36,534 nucleotides of DNA, taken from positions 1-36,534 of the forward strand of contig NZ_VEFR01000007.1 in assembly GCF_007679035.1 (NCBI RefSeq). The letters run 5' to 3'. A program made the translations under genes and the position numbers. Position 1 is the stretch's first letter. The number at the start of each line of letters is the position of its first letter. The notes beneath the pieces were generated by a model, which did no database searches, was not told the DNA's origin, and saw only the letters and a program-made list of their open reading frames with translations. This document shows positions 7,100 to 15,905 of the stretch, piece after piece. Source of the DNA: Agrococcus jejuensis. Its GTDB lineage: Bacteria; Actinomycetota; Actinomycetes; Actinomycetales; Microbacteriaceae.

Positions 7100-8512
7100 C
7101 TACGCCGCCGCGCGCGTGCGCGCCGCGACCACGATGCCGTCGACGACGACGAACGCGACGAGCGTCCACCCCACGAGCGGCAGGAGCAGGCCGACCGCGA
7201 CGCCGATCGCGCCGACGGCGAGCAGCCCCCACCACGGGGCGGCGGCGAGCGCACCGTCCGCGGGCGCAGCGCCCGGCCTGCCCCGGTAGGGGCTGCGCGT
7301 CCACCACATCCGGTAGCCGAGCACCACGAGCGCGGCGATGCCGAGCGCCACGGCCGCCATGGCGATCTGGTTCGCGAGCCCGAACATCTGGCCCATGTGG
7401 ATGTCGATCCCCCAGCGCGCGAGCTTCGCGACGAGGCCGTAGTCGGCGAAGTCGACGCGGGAGACGACCTCGAGCGTCGCGCCGTCGACGGCGACGCCGT
7501 CGACCTCGGTGGGGTACCAACGCTGGATCTCCTGCACCACCCAGGCCTGGCCCTCGGCGGACGGGGGTCGGATCTCCACCGCGCCGACGTCCACGTTCAC
7601 GCCGCGAGCGACGGCGAGCACGTCGTCGAACCGCGCGACGTCGACGCCCGAGGCTGCGGGGCCGGCGCCGTGGCCGCCGTGCGCGGCATGGGGGTCGGCG
7701 GTCGCCGCCGCACCGCCGAGGTCGGTGGTGAGCGAGGGCGTGGTCCAGCCGAGCGCGGCGCGGAGGTCGGTCACGTGCTGGCCGGCGTGCTGCGACCAGG
7801 TGATGCCGGTCGCTGACAGGAACACGGCGCCGACCGCGACCCAGATGCCGATGGAGGCGTGCCACGACAGCAGCCGGCGCACGCCCTTCGCGCGCATCTC
7901 CGGTCGCACGAGCTCCTGGCGTCGACGCACGGTGCGCCACCGCACGATCCACAGCGCGACGCCCGCGAGCACGACGATGCCGAGCCAGCTGGCGGCGAGC
8001 TCGGAGTAGAGCCGCCCGACGTCGCCGAGGCCGAGGCCGCGGTGGAAGTGGTCGATCGCGGTGCGGAAGGGCAGGGCGCCGCTCGTGCCGTAGACGGTCA
8101 TGTCGCCGCGCACGTCGCCCGAGACGGGATCGAGGAAGATCGCCCGCGACTCGCTCTCCTGCAGCCCGTCGGCGGCGAAGAGCACCCGGGTCGTGTCGCC
8201 CGACTGCGGCGCGGGCCGCACCGCGGACAGGGCTGCGTCGTCGCCCACGACGTCCTGCGCGATCGCGACCTGCTCGGCGAGCGGCAGCGCCGTGCCCTCG
8301 GCGGGCGCGGTGAGCGCGTCGGCGTAGAGCACGCGCTCGACGGATGGCGCGACGGCGTAGGCGGCGCCCGAGAGGGCCGCGACGAGGATGAAGGGGCCGA
8401 CGAGGATGCCGGCGAGCCAGTGCAGGCGGCGCAGCAGCTGCGACACCCACGGGCTGCGACGGCGCGGGGGCTCGGCCGGAGGCGTCGGTCGCTGGTCGAC
8501 GGCGGCGGTCAT
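7100..8512 (-). CDS. PepSY-associated membrane protein with His-rich segment, probably copper-linked
   Basis: 470 aa, starting at ATG 8512-8510 in a 4-nt overlap with ycnI. The architecture is that of the PepSY-associated TM family: an N-terminal proline-rich tail, a helix at about 31-55 (LLRRLHWLAGILVGPFILV), an extracytoplasmic PepSY-like region with IDHFHRGLGLGDVGRLY, central helices around LLSWHASIGIWVAVGAVF, a second extracytoplasmic domain, and C-terminal helices. A His/Gly segment DPHAAHGGHGAGP lies in the external loop and could bind metal. Pairing with YcnI suggests copper handling or metal reduction in the envelope; the exact reaction is unknown. Confidence 0.85.
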   Translation of the reverse strand: MTAAVDQRPTPPAEPPRRRSPWVSQLLRRLHWLAGILVGPFILVAALSGAAYAVAPSVERVLYADALTAPAEGTALPLAEQVAIAQDVVGDDAALSAVRPAPQSGDTTRVLFAADGLQESESRAIFLDPVSGDVRGDMTVYGTSGALPFRTAIDHFHRGLGLGDVGRLYSELAASWLGIVVLAGVALWIVRWRTVRRRQELVRPEMRAKGVRRLLSWHASIGIWVAVGAVFLSATGITWSQHAGQHVTDLRAALGWTTPSLTTDLGGAAATADPHAAHGGHGAGPAASGVDVARFDDVLAVARGVNVDVGAVEIRPPSAEGQAWVVQEIQRWYPTEVDGVAVDGATLEVVSRVDFADYGLVAKLARWGIDIHMGQMFGLANQIAMAAVALGIAALVVLGYRMWWTRSPYRGRPGAAPADGALAAAPWWGLLAVGAIGVAVGLLLPLVGWTLVAFVVVDGIVVAARTRAAA

Positions 8513-9117
8513 CGGCTCGCCTGCTGCCTGCGCAGGGCGATCGTCGCGAGCGCGGCCGCGACGACGGCAGCGATGAGCGCGACGACCCCCACCGGACCGA
8601 CACCACCGGCCTCCGCGGCCGGAGCCTCCTCGACCACGGGCGCGGCGATCGCGAGTTGCGGCGCGGGATGGTCCGCATCCGCAGCCGTGGAGTCCCAGGC
8701 GAGCGATCCGACCTCGCAGGTCTGCTCGACCGGGAACGCCAGCACGGTGCCCTCCGGCAGGTCGTCGGGGAAGGTGACGTCCATGACGAGGGTGTCGTGC
8801 ACCGCCGACGGCAGCGGCGTCTGCGCGACGTAGGTCATGGTGCGTCCGGGGGCGGCGAGGTCGGCCTCGATCGTCCACCCGGCGTTGGCGATCGGCGTCA
8901 CCGCCGACACCTCGTCGGGGATGGCGATGGTCACGGCGGTCGTGGGTGACGCGTCGCAGCCGTGCTCGATCGTGAACGACAGCGTGGATGCGGTGCCGGG
9001 CGCGGTGCTCGTGCCGTCGACGGTCACGTGCGCGCTGGCGGCAGCGGGGGCGGACAGCGCGAGCAGCAGCGCGGCGACGCCGACGCTCGCGCCCGCGATG
9101 GTGCGGGATGGGGACAT
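8509..9117 (-). CDS. ycnI: YcnI-family (DUF1775) copper-binding protein
   Basis: 202 aa. A Sec signal (residues 1-29, ending AAASA) would be cleaved to expose His30 (HVTVDG) as the new N-terminus. In characterised YcnI proteins an N-terminal His and a conserved Trp bind Cu(II); here SLAWDS and NAGWTIEAD supply candidate tryptophans. The domain ends near 150, followed by an Ala/Pro/Glu linker and a C-terminal membrane helix (about 172-193) with a basic tail, so the protein is anchored outside the cell. GGAG precedes the ATG. The stop overlaps the PepSY gene start, so the two are cotranslated. Confidence 0.92.
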   Translation of the reverse strand: MSPSRTIAGASVGVAALLLALSAPAAASAHVTVDGTSTAPGTASTLSFTIEHGCDASPTTAVTIAIPDEVSAVTPIANAGWTIEADLAAPGRTMTYVAQTPLPSAVHDTLVMDVTFPDDLPEGTVLAFPVEQTCEVGSLAWDSTAADADHPAPQLAIAAPVVEEAPAAEAGGVGPVGVVALIAAVVAAALATIALRRQQASR

Positions 9118-9219
9118 GGGTGGGGTGCTCCTGGAAGCGGGGCGCCGCGAACGGGCGCGTTCGTCTGAGGCTCGTTCGACCGATGCGGTCGTCGAGGATG
9201 CGGTGGCGCGTGGCCACGA

Positions 9220-9241
9220 GCCTCGCCGGATGCGGCGAGGC
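9220..9241 (-). terminator. Hairpin after the His-rich membrane protein gene
   Basis: A perfect 8-bp stem GCCTCGCC / GGCGAGGC with a GGATGC loop begins 7 bases past the stop codon (9248-9250) on the minus strand. It implies that ycnI has its own promoter or depends on read-through. Confidence 0.55.
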
Positions 9242-9247
9242 GGCGGG

Positions 9248-9874
9248 TCAGACGAGCGCGAGCGGTGGGCCGCGACGCGCCACCGGCGTGCGCGCGACGG
9301 TGGATGCGGGCCGTGCGGCGGGCCGCTCGGCGGCGACCGATGCGGGCCGGACGACGCCGAGCGGCACCGCGATCGCGAGCAGCTCGACGAGCCGGTCGCC
9401 GCGCAGCGCGGCCAGCACGACGCGGACGACGGCGGCGCCGACTGCGACGGCGACGAGCGTCAGCGCCCCGGCGAGCACGTGCGCCAGCAGCATGTCGCCA
9501 TGCGCGTGCGCCGGGACGCCCGCGGCGGGCGTCGCGATGGCCTCGAGCCCGTGGTGCGCGTGTCCGCGCGGCGTGCCGCCGACGCTGGTCGGCTGCGGCA
9601 GGGCGTAGAGGCCGTGCTGCACGATCTGCGCCAGCGCGACGGCGACGATGCGACGCGGACACGTCGATCGGGAGCCGAGCACGGGGCCGAGCACGGCGAG
9701 CGTGACCATGAAGGCCGCGGCGAGCAGCAGCGGCGGGGGCGCCGCGCCGCCTGCGAGCGAGTGGGCGCAGCCGGTCGCGACCGTCGTGAGACCGGTCACG
9801 AGCGATGCGTGCGCGAGCGCTCGTCGACGCCGGTCGAGCGGCGTGCCGACGTCGGCGCGACTCGACGGGGGCAT
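9248..9874 (-). CDS. Multi-pass membrane protein with His motifs, next to copper genes
   Basis: 208 aa, four or five hydrophobic segments (about 26-42, 49-66, 78-92, 126-152 and 160-178). The central loop has HAHHG and HAHGD, plausible metal ligands. The C-terminus is basic and proline-rich. It resembles small actinobacterial membrane proteins found beside ycnI-PepSY genes, but I cannot name a family. The start ATG 9874-9872 has TACGCT exactly 6 nt upstream, a leaderless arrangement. A hairpin separates it from ycnI, so it may be a separate transcript. Codon use is like its neighbours. Confidence 0.75.
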   Translation of the reverse strand: MPPSSRADVGTPLDRRRRALAHASLVTGLTTVATGCAHSLAGGAAPPPLLLAAAFMVTLAVLGPVLGSRSTCPRRIVAVALAQIVQHGLYALPQPTSVGGTPRGHAHHGLEAIATPAAGVPAHAHGDMLLAHVLAGALTLVAVAVGAAVVRVVLAALRGDRLVELLAIAVPLGVVRPASVAAERPAARPASTVARTPVARRGPPLALV

Positions 9875-9964
9875 GCTCCCAGCGTAGCCGCGCAGCGCGC
9901 GCCCCTCCGGCTCGGTGTCGGAGTCGCCGAAGGACGAGGAGCGCTGAGGGGCGATTCGCCCCGC

Positions 9965-10032
9965 CAGCTGGTCGAGGAGGCCTGCCCTTCGTGACGGCTG
10001 CTCGCTGCGCTCGCGCGCTCCTCGACCAGCTG
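9965..10032. repeat. REP-like inverted repeat between copper and guanidino-compound operons
   Basis: CAGCTGGTCGAGGAG at 9965-9979 is the exact reverse complement of 10018-10032; the 38-nt centre contains the GCTCGCTGCGCTCGC run often seen in actinobacterial palindromic repeats. It lies 31 bases past the ureohydrolase stop and could also end that transcript. Confidence 0.55.
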
Positions 10033-10063
10033 ATGACGAGCGCGCTCGGAGACCTCGGCGGGG

Positions 10064-11035
10064 CTACCGACCCGCCTGCGCGGCCAGCAGGGTCACGAGC
10101 TCGTAGACGACGTGGCTCGCGGCGATGCCCGTGAGCTGCGCGTGGTCGTACGCGGGCGACACCTCGACGACGTCGGCACCGACGACGTGCAGGTCGGAGA
10201 GCGCCCGCACCATGCGCAGCAGCTCGCGGCTCGTGAGCCCGCCCGCCTCGGGCGTGCCCGTGCCGGGGGCGTGGGCGGGGTCGAGCACGTCGATGTCGAT
10301 CGACACGTACACGGGCCGGTCGCCGAGCCGCGCGCGCATCCGGTCGATGACGCCCGCGACGCCCTCCTGCTCGACGAGCTCGCTCGAGAGCACCTGGAAG
10401 CCGAGACGCTCGTCGTCGACGAGGTCCTGCTTCGAGTACAGCGGACCGCGCGTGCCGACGTGGCAGCTCGCGGTGAGGTCGATGAGGCCCTCCTCGCTCG
10501 CGCGACGGAAGGGCGTGCCGTGCGTGACGGGGGCGCCGAAGTACGTGTCCCACGTGTCGAGGTGCGCGTCGAAGTGCAGCACGGCCACGGGCCCGTGCCG
10601 CTTCGCGATCGAGCGCAGCAGCGGCAGCGCGATCGTGTGGTCGCCGCCGATCGTCACGATGCGCGGCGCGCGCTCGGCGAGCGCATCCGCCGCCCGCTCG
10701 ACCTCGCCGATCGCCTCGTCGATCGCGAACGGGTTCACGGGGATGTCGCCCGCGTCCACCACCTGCGCGACGGCGAAGGGCGACACGTCCTGCGCCGGGT
10801 TGTACGGCCGCAGCAGGCGCGACGCCTCGCGCACGTGGCTCGGACCGAAGCGCGCGCCCGGCCGATAGCTGACGCCGGTGTCGAACGGGATGCCCACGAC
10901 GGCGACGTCGGCGCGCGGCACGTCCTCGATGCGCGGCAGGCGCGCGAACGTCGCGATGCCGGCGTAGCGGGGCACGACGGACGCGTCGACCGGGCCGACG
11001 GGGGCGGTGTGCTCGTGCGGGGTCGGGTCGGTCAT
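10064..11035 (-). CDS. Agmatinase-family ureohydrolase (agmatinase or guanidinobutyrase)
   Basis: 323 aa. The dimanganese ligands of the ureohydrolase family are all present: GGDHTIALP (His133), FDAHLDTWD (Asp156, His158, Asp160) and [19 protein letters not shown] (Asp247, Asp249). The enzyme removes the guanidino group as urea from agmatine or a similar compound such as 4-guanidinobutyrate; the family motifs do not decide between them. It starts at ATG 11035-11033, overlapping the ThDP enzyme stop by four bases, and is the last gene of the operon. Pairing with an AruI-size ThDP enzyme favours a guanidino acid as substrate, which is inference. Confidence 0.9.
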   Translation of the reverse strand: MTDPTPHEHTAPVGPVDASVVPRYAGIATFARLPRIEDVPRADVAVVGIPFDTGVSYRPGARFGPSHVREASRLLRPYNPAQDVSPFAVAQVVDAGDIPVNPFAIDEAIGEVERAADALAERAPRIVTIGGDHTIALPLLRSIAKRHGPVAVLHFDAHLDTWDTYFGAPVTHGTPFRRASEEGLIDLTASCHVGTRGPLYSKQDLVDDERLGFQVLSSELVEQEGVAGVIDRMRARLGDRPVYVSIDIDVLDPAHAPGTGTPEAGGLTSRELLRMVRALSDLHVVGADVVEVSPAYDHAQLTGIAASHVVYELVTLLAAQAGR

Positions 11036-12696
11036 GCCTGCTCCTCGGCGTCGGTCGCGGATGCGGTCGTGGATGCGGATGCGGACGCGCGCGCGAGCGC
11101 CGCCTGCGGCACGTGCACGAGCTGCACGCCGCCCTCGGCGATCGCGACGCGAACCGCATCGGCGACCTCGGCGTACGTCGACGCGCGCCGCCCGACGGCG
11201 CCGAACGCCGTCGCGAGCGCGACCCAGTCGGGCTGCACGAGGTCGACGCCGATGGGCGCGATGCCGCGGTCGACCTCGTTCTGCCGGATCTCGGCGTAGC
11301 CGCCGTTGTCGACGCACACGACCGTGAGGTCGAGGCGCTGCTCGAGCGCCGTGACGAGCTCGTTGACGCAGAACATGAGCGCGCCGTCGCCGAGCACGGC
11401 GACCACGGGACGCGTCGGGTCGGCGACGCGCGCGCCGATCGCGGCGGGCAGGCCGTAGCCGAGCGTCGCGTACGTCGGCGTGTAGAGCAGCGAGTGCGGT
11501 CGCGACTGCCGCAGCGCGTTCGCGAGGGCGAGGTAGACGATCTGCGACGAGTCGCCCGCCACGATCGCGTCGGCGGGCAGCGCATCCGCGATCGTCTCGG
11601 CCAGCGCGACGGTGTCGGGCAGCGTCGCGCGACGCTCGGCGTCGATCGCGGCGCGCACGGCGTCGAGGTCGGGCGCCGGGCGCAGGCGTCGGTCGGCCGG
11701 CGTGCCGTCGAGCAGGTGGTCGAGCACGGCCGCGGCGTCGCCGGCGATGCCGACGGTCGCGGCGAGGTTCTTGTGCAGCTGGGCGGCGGAGACGTCGATG
11801 CGCACGACCCGCCCGCGTGCCTCGAGCCGCGGCGCCCACAGCTCGGCCTCCCCGAGCTTCGAGCCCACGACCACGAGCACGTCGGCATCCTCGGCCACCT
11901 CGCGTGCGGCGGCGAGCCGCAGGTTCGCGCCGAGCGACAGCGGGTGGTGCTCGTCGACCGCGCCCTTGCCGTTGAGCGTCGTGAGCACGGGAGCGCCGAA
12001 GCGCTCGGCGAGCCGCACGAGCTGCGCGCCGGCGCGCGTCGCGCCGCCGCCCGCCACGATCACGGGCCGCTGCGCCTGCCGCAGCAGGTCGGACGCGGCG
12101 CGCACCGCACCCTGCTCCCCCACCTCGACGGCGGGCGCGGGTCGCGGTGCCCGCGCGGCAGCGGCGACGTCGGCGGGCGCCTCGAGCACGTCGAGCGGGA
12201 TCTCGATGTGCACGGGCCGCGGGCGCCCTGTGCGGAAGAGCGCGAACGCGTCGTGCACGGCGTCGACGGCCTCGGCGGCGCTGGTCACGCGCCGCGACCA
12301 CGCGGCCACGGCGCCCGCCATGGCCGAGGCATCCTTCGTCTCGTGCAGCGTGCCGACGTCGGCGAACTCCGCGCCGAGCGCGACGCCCGGCGACAGCACG
12401 ATCATGGGCCGCGACTCCGCGAAGGCCGTGCCGACGGCGCTCATGGCGTTCTGCAGACCCGGCCCCGACGTCGTGATGACGACGCCCGGCAGGCCCGTCT
12501 GCTGCGCCCAGCCGTCGGCGCCGTAGCCCGAGCCCTGCTCGTGGCGGTTCGTGATCGCGCGCATGCCGAGCTCTGCGAGCGGCCGGTAGAGCTCGAGGCT
12601 GTGGGTGCCGGGGATGCCGAACACCGCATCGACGCCGTAGCCGCGGATGGTCTCGAGCACTGCGCGCCCGGCCGTGTCGGCGTACCGATCCGTCAT
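11032..12696 (-). CDS. ThDP-dependent enzyme of the acetolactate synthase family (2-ketoarginine decarboxylase-like?)
   Basis: 554 aa with the three domains of the POX/AHAS family: a Pyr domain with catalytic Glu53 in [15 protein letters not shown], a central domain (about 193-330), and a PP domain with the ThDP motif starting GDG at 436-438 and ending at Asn464 (VDNGGY). AHAS itself is unlikely, as there is no small subunit or branched-chain gene nearby. AruI of the Pseudomonas arginine transaminase pathway, which decarboxylates 2-ketoarginine, is the same size and family and works upstream of a guanidinobutyrase. That assignment is inference from the adjacent ureohydrolase. The C-terminus has an Ala/Ser/Thr-rich tail. 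Both ends overlap neighbours by 4 nt. Confidence 0.82.
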   Translation of the reverse strand: MTDRYADTAGRAVLETIRGYGVDAVFGIPGTHSLELYRPLAELGMRAITNRHEQGSGYGADGWAQQTGLPGVVITTSGPGLQNAMSAVGTAFAESRPMIVLSPGVALGAEFADVGTLHETKDASAMAGAVAAWSRRVTSAAEAVDAVHDAFALFRTGRPRPVHIEIPLDVLEAPADVAAAARAPRPAPAVEVGEQGAVRAASDLLRQAQRPVIVAGGGATRAGAQLVRLAERFGAPVLTTLNGKGAVDEHHPLSLGANLRLAAAREVAEDADVLVVVGSKLGEAELWAPRLEARGRVVRIDVSAAQLHKNLAATVGIAGDAAAVLDHLLDGTPADRRLRPAPDLDAVRAAIDAERRATLPDTVALAETIADALPADAIVAGDSSQIVYLALANALRQSRPHSLLYTPTYATLGYGLPAAIGARVADPTRPVVAVLGDGALMFCVNELVTALEQRLDLTVVCVDNGGYAEIRQNEVDRGIAPIGVDLVQPDWVALATAFGAVGRRASTYAEVADAVRVAIAEGGVQLVHVPQAALARASASASTTASATDAEEQA

Positions 12697-14369
12697 CGTG
12701 CCGCCTCCCAGCGCCGCGCGCCGCCGACCCAGGTCTGCAGCACGTCGATGCTCGCGATCGACTCGGCCTCGACGGCGAGCGGGTCGTCGGAGAGCACCAC
12801 GAAGTCGGCGCACTTGCCGACCTCGAGCGAGCCGAGATCGTCCTCGCGGCCGAGCGTGATGGCGCCCTCGATCGTGTGGGCGCGCAGCGCCGCGATCGCC
12901 GGGATGCGCAGGTCGTCGGCACCGAGGCGGTGCCCGCGCTGCGTCAGCCGGGTCACGGCCGTCTCGATCGCCTCGAGCGGGATGGGCTCGGCGACCGGCG
13001 CATCCGACGAGATCGTGATGGGCACGCCGGCCGCGGCGAACTCGCCGAGCGGGTTGAAGCGCTCGCCGGGCGTGCCGATCGCCTGCTCCACGCCCTCGCC
13101 CCAGCTGCGGTAGTGCTGCGGCTGGTTCACGGGACGGATGCCCGCAGCCGCCATGCGCGTGATCTGCTCGGGCGTCGGCAGCCCGCAGTGCTCGATGCGG
13201 TGCCGGGCGTCGGCGTCGGGGTGCTCGGCGAGCGCCGCCTCGAGGGCGTCGACGACCATGCCGATCGCGGTCGGCGACTGCGCGTGCGTCGCGGTCTGCA
13301 GGCCGGCGGCGTGCGCGCGGCGGATGAGCTCGGCGTACTCGGCGGGCTCGTGGTACAGCTGCCCCGTGCGGCACGGGTCGCCCACGTAGCCGTCGGGGAA
13401 GTACGCCGTCCAGCCGCCGAGCGTGCCGTCGGCGTAGAGCTTGATGCCCGCGAACGACAGGTGCGCGTTGCCGAAGGCACCCACGAGGCCCATCTCGAGC
13501 GCCTCGTCGAGCAGATGCGACAGCAGGTACATCGAGACGCGCACCGGCAGCCCGCCGTCGGTGCCGGCGAGCCGCAGGTACATGTCGAGCTCGCGGCGCG
13601 ACACCTGGCAGTCGCCGATCGCCGTGACGCCGCCGGCGAGGAACCGCTCGGTGGCGGCGGCGAGCTGCCGCACGTGCTCCTCCGGCTCGTCCGCGAGATG
13701 GAAGTTCGGGCCGTGGTGGCCCACCTTCACGCCGCTGACGCCCGTGAGCACGTTGCACGCCGCATCCGACAGCTCGCCCGTGAGCTCGCCCTCGGCGTCG
13801 CGGAAGAACGTGCCGCCGGCGGGATCGGGGGTGTCGCGGTCGACGCCGCCGGCGGCGAGCGCGAAGGAGTTCACGACCCCGCCGTGCCCGGACGCGTTCA
13901 TGAGGTACACCTCGCGGTCGGTCGCGACCTCGTCGAGCTCGAACCGCGTCGGATGCCGCTGCTCGGCGAGGTTGCGGTGCTCGTAGCCGTAGCCGCGCAC
14001 GGGGCGGCCCGCCGGCATCCGCTCGGCCGCCGCACGCAGCAGCGCGACGATCTCGGGGATGCTGCCCGCGCGCTCGGGACCGCAGTCGACCCACGTCATC
14101 ATCTGCCCGAACATGAGCGGATGCGCGTGCGCGTCGACGAAGCCGGGCACGACCACCGCATCCCCCAGGTCCATGCGCTCGGGCGCGAGTCCCGCATCCC
14201 GAGCCGCGGCCTCGCAGGCGGCGACGGTGCCGACCGTGAGGATGCGGCCGTCGTCGAGCAGCATGGCCTCGGCCGTCGAGTCGTGCGCGTCGGCCGTGTG
14301 GATCGCGCGGGCGACGACGAGCGTCGGCGCCGACTGGGCGGGGCGGTCGAAGGGGGCGAGCTTCCTCAT
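12693..14369 (-). CDS. YtcJ-like metal-dependent amidohydrolase
   Basis: 558 aa, starting at ATG 14369-14367 inside the MFS stop overlap. The amidohydrolase metal site is intact: VDAHAHP (His81, His83), a central Lys in [25 protein letters not shown] and SSDAPV. The C-terminal part has the typical [19 protein letters not shown] strand pair of the small beta-sandwich domain. Members hydrolyse C-N bonds of amides and N-acyl compounds; the substrate is unknown. Its place between an importer and the ThDP/ureohydrolase pair suggests it releases the substrate from an acylated or cyclic precursor taken up by the cell. Confidence 0.88.
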   Translation of the reverse strand: MRKLAPFDRPAQSAPTLVVARAIHTADAHDSTAEAMLLDDGRILTVGTVAACEAAARDAGLAPERMDLGDAVVVPGFVDAHAHPLMFGQMMTWVDCGPERAGSIPEIVALLRAAAERMPAGRPVRGYGYEHRNLAEQRHPTRFELDEVATDREVYLMNASGHGGVVNSFALAAGGVDRDTPDPAGGTFFRDAEGELTGELSDAACNVLTGVSGVKVGHHGPNFHLADEPEEHVRQLAAATERFLAGGVTAIGDCQVSRRELDMYLRLAGTDGGLPVRVSMYLLSHLLDEALEMGLVGAFGNAHLSFAGIKLYADGTLGGWTAYFPDGYVGDPCRTGQLYHEPAEYAELIRRAHAAGLQTATHAQSPTAIGMVVDALEAALAEHPDADARHRIEHCGLPTPEQITRMAAAGIRPVNQPQHYRSWGEGVEQAIGTPGERFNPLGEFAAAGVPITISSDAPVAEPIPLEAIETAVTRLTQRGHRLGADDLRIPAIAALRAHTIEGAITLGREDDLGSLEVGKCADFVVLSDDPLAVEAESIASIDVLQTWVGGARRWEAAR

Positions 14370-15691
14370 CGGATCGTGTGCTCCGTCGTGTCGGTGCGAG
14401 CGGTGAACGACTCGGTCACGGGTGCCTCGTCGGAGTGCTGCGGCGCGAAGTAGGTGCAGACCGCGGCGATGGCGGCCATCGCGGTGAACATGCCGAGCAC
14501 CGACCACACGCTGCCGGTCCAGCCCACGAGCAGCGTCGCGAACCAGGGCGAGAAGCCGGCCCACACGGCTGCGCCGACGCCGTAGCTGAGCGCGATCGAC
14601 GTGTAGCGGGCCTGCGGCCGGAACATCTGCGCGAGGATCGCCGCGATCGGCGCGTACGTGCCGCTGAGGGCGATGCGCACGAGCGACGCGAGCAGGAAGA
14701 CGAGCGGCTCGATGCGTCCGGGCATGACGAGCAGGAACGGCACGAACGTGGCCACGGAGGTGATGAGGCCGATGTACATGACGCGCTTGCGGCCCCACCG
14801 GTCGCCGAGCCACGCGATGGGCAGCGTCACGAGGAACTCGACGAACGACGCGACGGTCATGGCGTCGAGGATGAGCGTCTCGCTGATGCCGACGTTCGGG
14901 CTCGTCGCGTACGACGTCGCGAACGTGGTGGCGAGGTAGTAGCCGCCGGTCGAGATGGGCAGCAGGCCGATGCCGAGCAGGATGGGCAGCCAGTTCGAGC
15001 GCAGCGCGAACGCGAGCGGCATCGACTGCTTTCGGCCCGACACCTTCTGCTCGAAGACGGGCGACTCCTCGACCTTGTAGCGCACCCACAGGCCGACGCC
15101 CACGAGCACGATCGACAGCAGGAAGGGGATGCGCCAGCCGCCGTCGCGGATGAAGTCGTCGCCGACGCGCGACATGATCGCGAAGATGCCGGAGGCGAGC
15201 AGCGCGCCGGCCGGGTTGCCGAGCTGCGTGAAGCCGCCGTAGAACGTCTTCTTGTCGGCGGGGGCGTGCTCGACGCTCATGAGCACGGCGCCGCCCCACT
15301 CGCCGCCGACCGCGAGACCCTGCAGCGCGCGCAGCGCGATGAGCAGGATCGGCGCGAGGATGCCGACGTCGGAGTAGGTCGGCAGCAGGCCGACGGCGAC
15401 GGTCGCGATGCCCATGAGCATGAGCGTGAGCACGAGCGATCGGCGGCGGCCGAGCTTGTCGCCGATGTGGCCGAAGATGATGCCGCCGAGCGGGCGCACG
15501 AGGAACGCGACGGCGAAGGTCGCGAACGCGGCGGCGGTCTCGGCGACGGGGTCGTCGCTGGGGAAGAACAGGGGGCCGAACACCAGGGCGGCGGCGGTCG
15601 CGTAGACGTAGAAGTCGTACCACTCGATCGTGGTGCCGACGAATGCGGCGAACCCGGCCTTCCTGGCCCGGGTGGTCTGCTGTGCGGTCAT
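14366..15691 (-). CDS. MFS transporter, metabolite:H+ symporter (MHS) family
   Basis: 441 aa, twelve hydrophobic segments. MHS signatures: GTTIEWYDFYVYATAAAL in TM1, the loop 2-3 motif GHIGDKLGRRR, RALQGLAVGGEWGGAVL in TM4-5, and WLGDRWGRKRVMY between TM8 and TM9. The family imports carboxylates, betaines and related zwitterions with protons. It is the first gene of the four-gene minus-strand operon and starts at ATG 15691-15689, preceded by AAGGAG. The divergent regulator gene and its inverted repeat lie just upstream. The C-terminal tail is short and charged. Confidence 0.92.
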   Translation of the reverse strand: MTAQQTTRARKAGFAAFVGTTIEWYDFYVYATAAALVFGPLFFPSDDPVAETAAAFATFAVAFLVRPLGGIIFGHIGDKLGRRRSLVLTLMLMGIATVAVGLLPTYSDVGILAPILLIALRALQGLAVGGEWGGAVLMSVEHAPADKKTFYGGFTQLGNPAGALLASGIFAIMSRVGDDFIRDGGWRIPFLLSIVLVGVGLWVRYKVEESPVFEQKVSGRKQSMPLAFALRSNWLPILLGIGLLPISTGGYYLATTFATSYATSPNVGISETLILDAMTVASFVEFLVTLPIAWLGDRWGRKRVMYIGLITSVATFVPFLLVMPGRIEPLVFLLASLVRIALSGTYAPIAAILAQMFRPQARYTSIALSYGVGAAVWAGFSPWFATLLVGWTGSVWSVLGMFTAMAAIAAVCTYFAPQHSDEAPVTESFTARTDTTEHTIR

Positions 15692-15808
15692 GTCGCCCGC
15701 TCCTTCGCGGCTGTGGGACGGATGCCGGGGAGCGTACGCGCGTCTGGGGCGCCGGTCCAGCGCAGAACTCTCGCGCATCGCGCTGCTGACGGTGGTTCTG
15801 GGTGCTCT

Positions 15809-15869
15809 CACGTGCAGGAGTGATCCTTGCAGGCCCTCGAGGTGCTCGTATGCTGGAGTCCTGCACGTG
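15809..15869. promoter_or_regulatory. Candidate operator pair around the regulator promoter
   Basis: CACGTGCAGGA at 15809-15819 and its exact reverse complement at 15859-15869 lie 50 bp apart, close to five helical turns. They bracket a promoter-like TTGCAG-N16-TATGCT (15827-15854). Two-site binding around a promoter suits a multimeric Lrp/AsnC protein acting on its own gene and perhaps on the divergent operon. Confidence 0.55.
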
Positions 15870-15905
15870 CGATCGCGCGTTGCCCGGTTTCTCGCGGAGG
15901 TGGCC

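Noticed and set aside
9948..9962. GGGGCGATTCGCCCC hairpin
   Set aside because: Very short loop and no gene end within range on either strand that would need it; it may be part of the adjacent REP-like repeat.
11032..11035. ThDP enzyme plus ureohydrolase as a clavulanate-type CEAS/PAH pair
   Set aside because: No beta-lactam synthetase or clavaminate synthase gene is near, and an importer and amidohydrolase in the operon point to catabolism.
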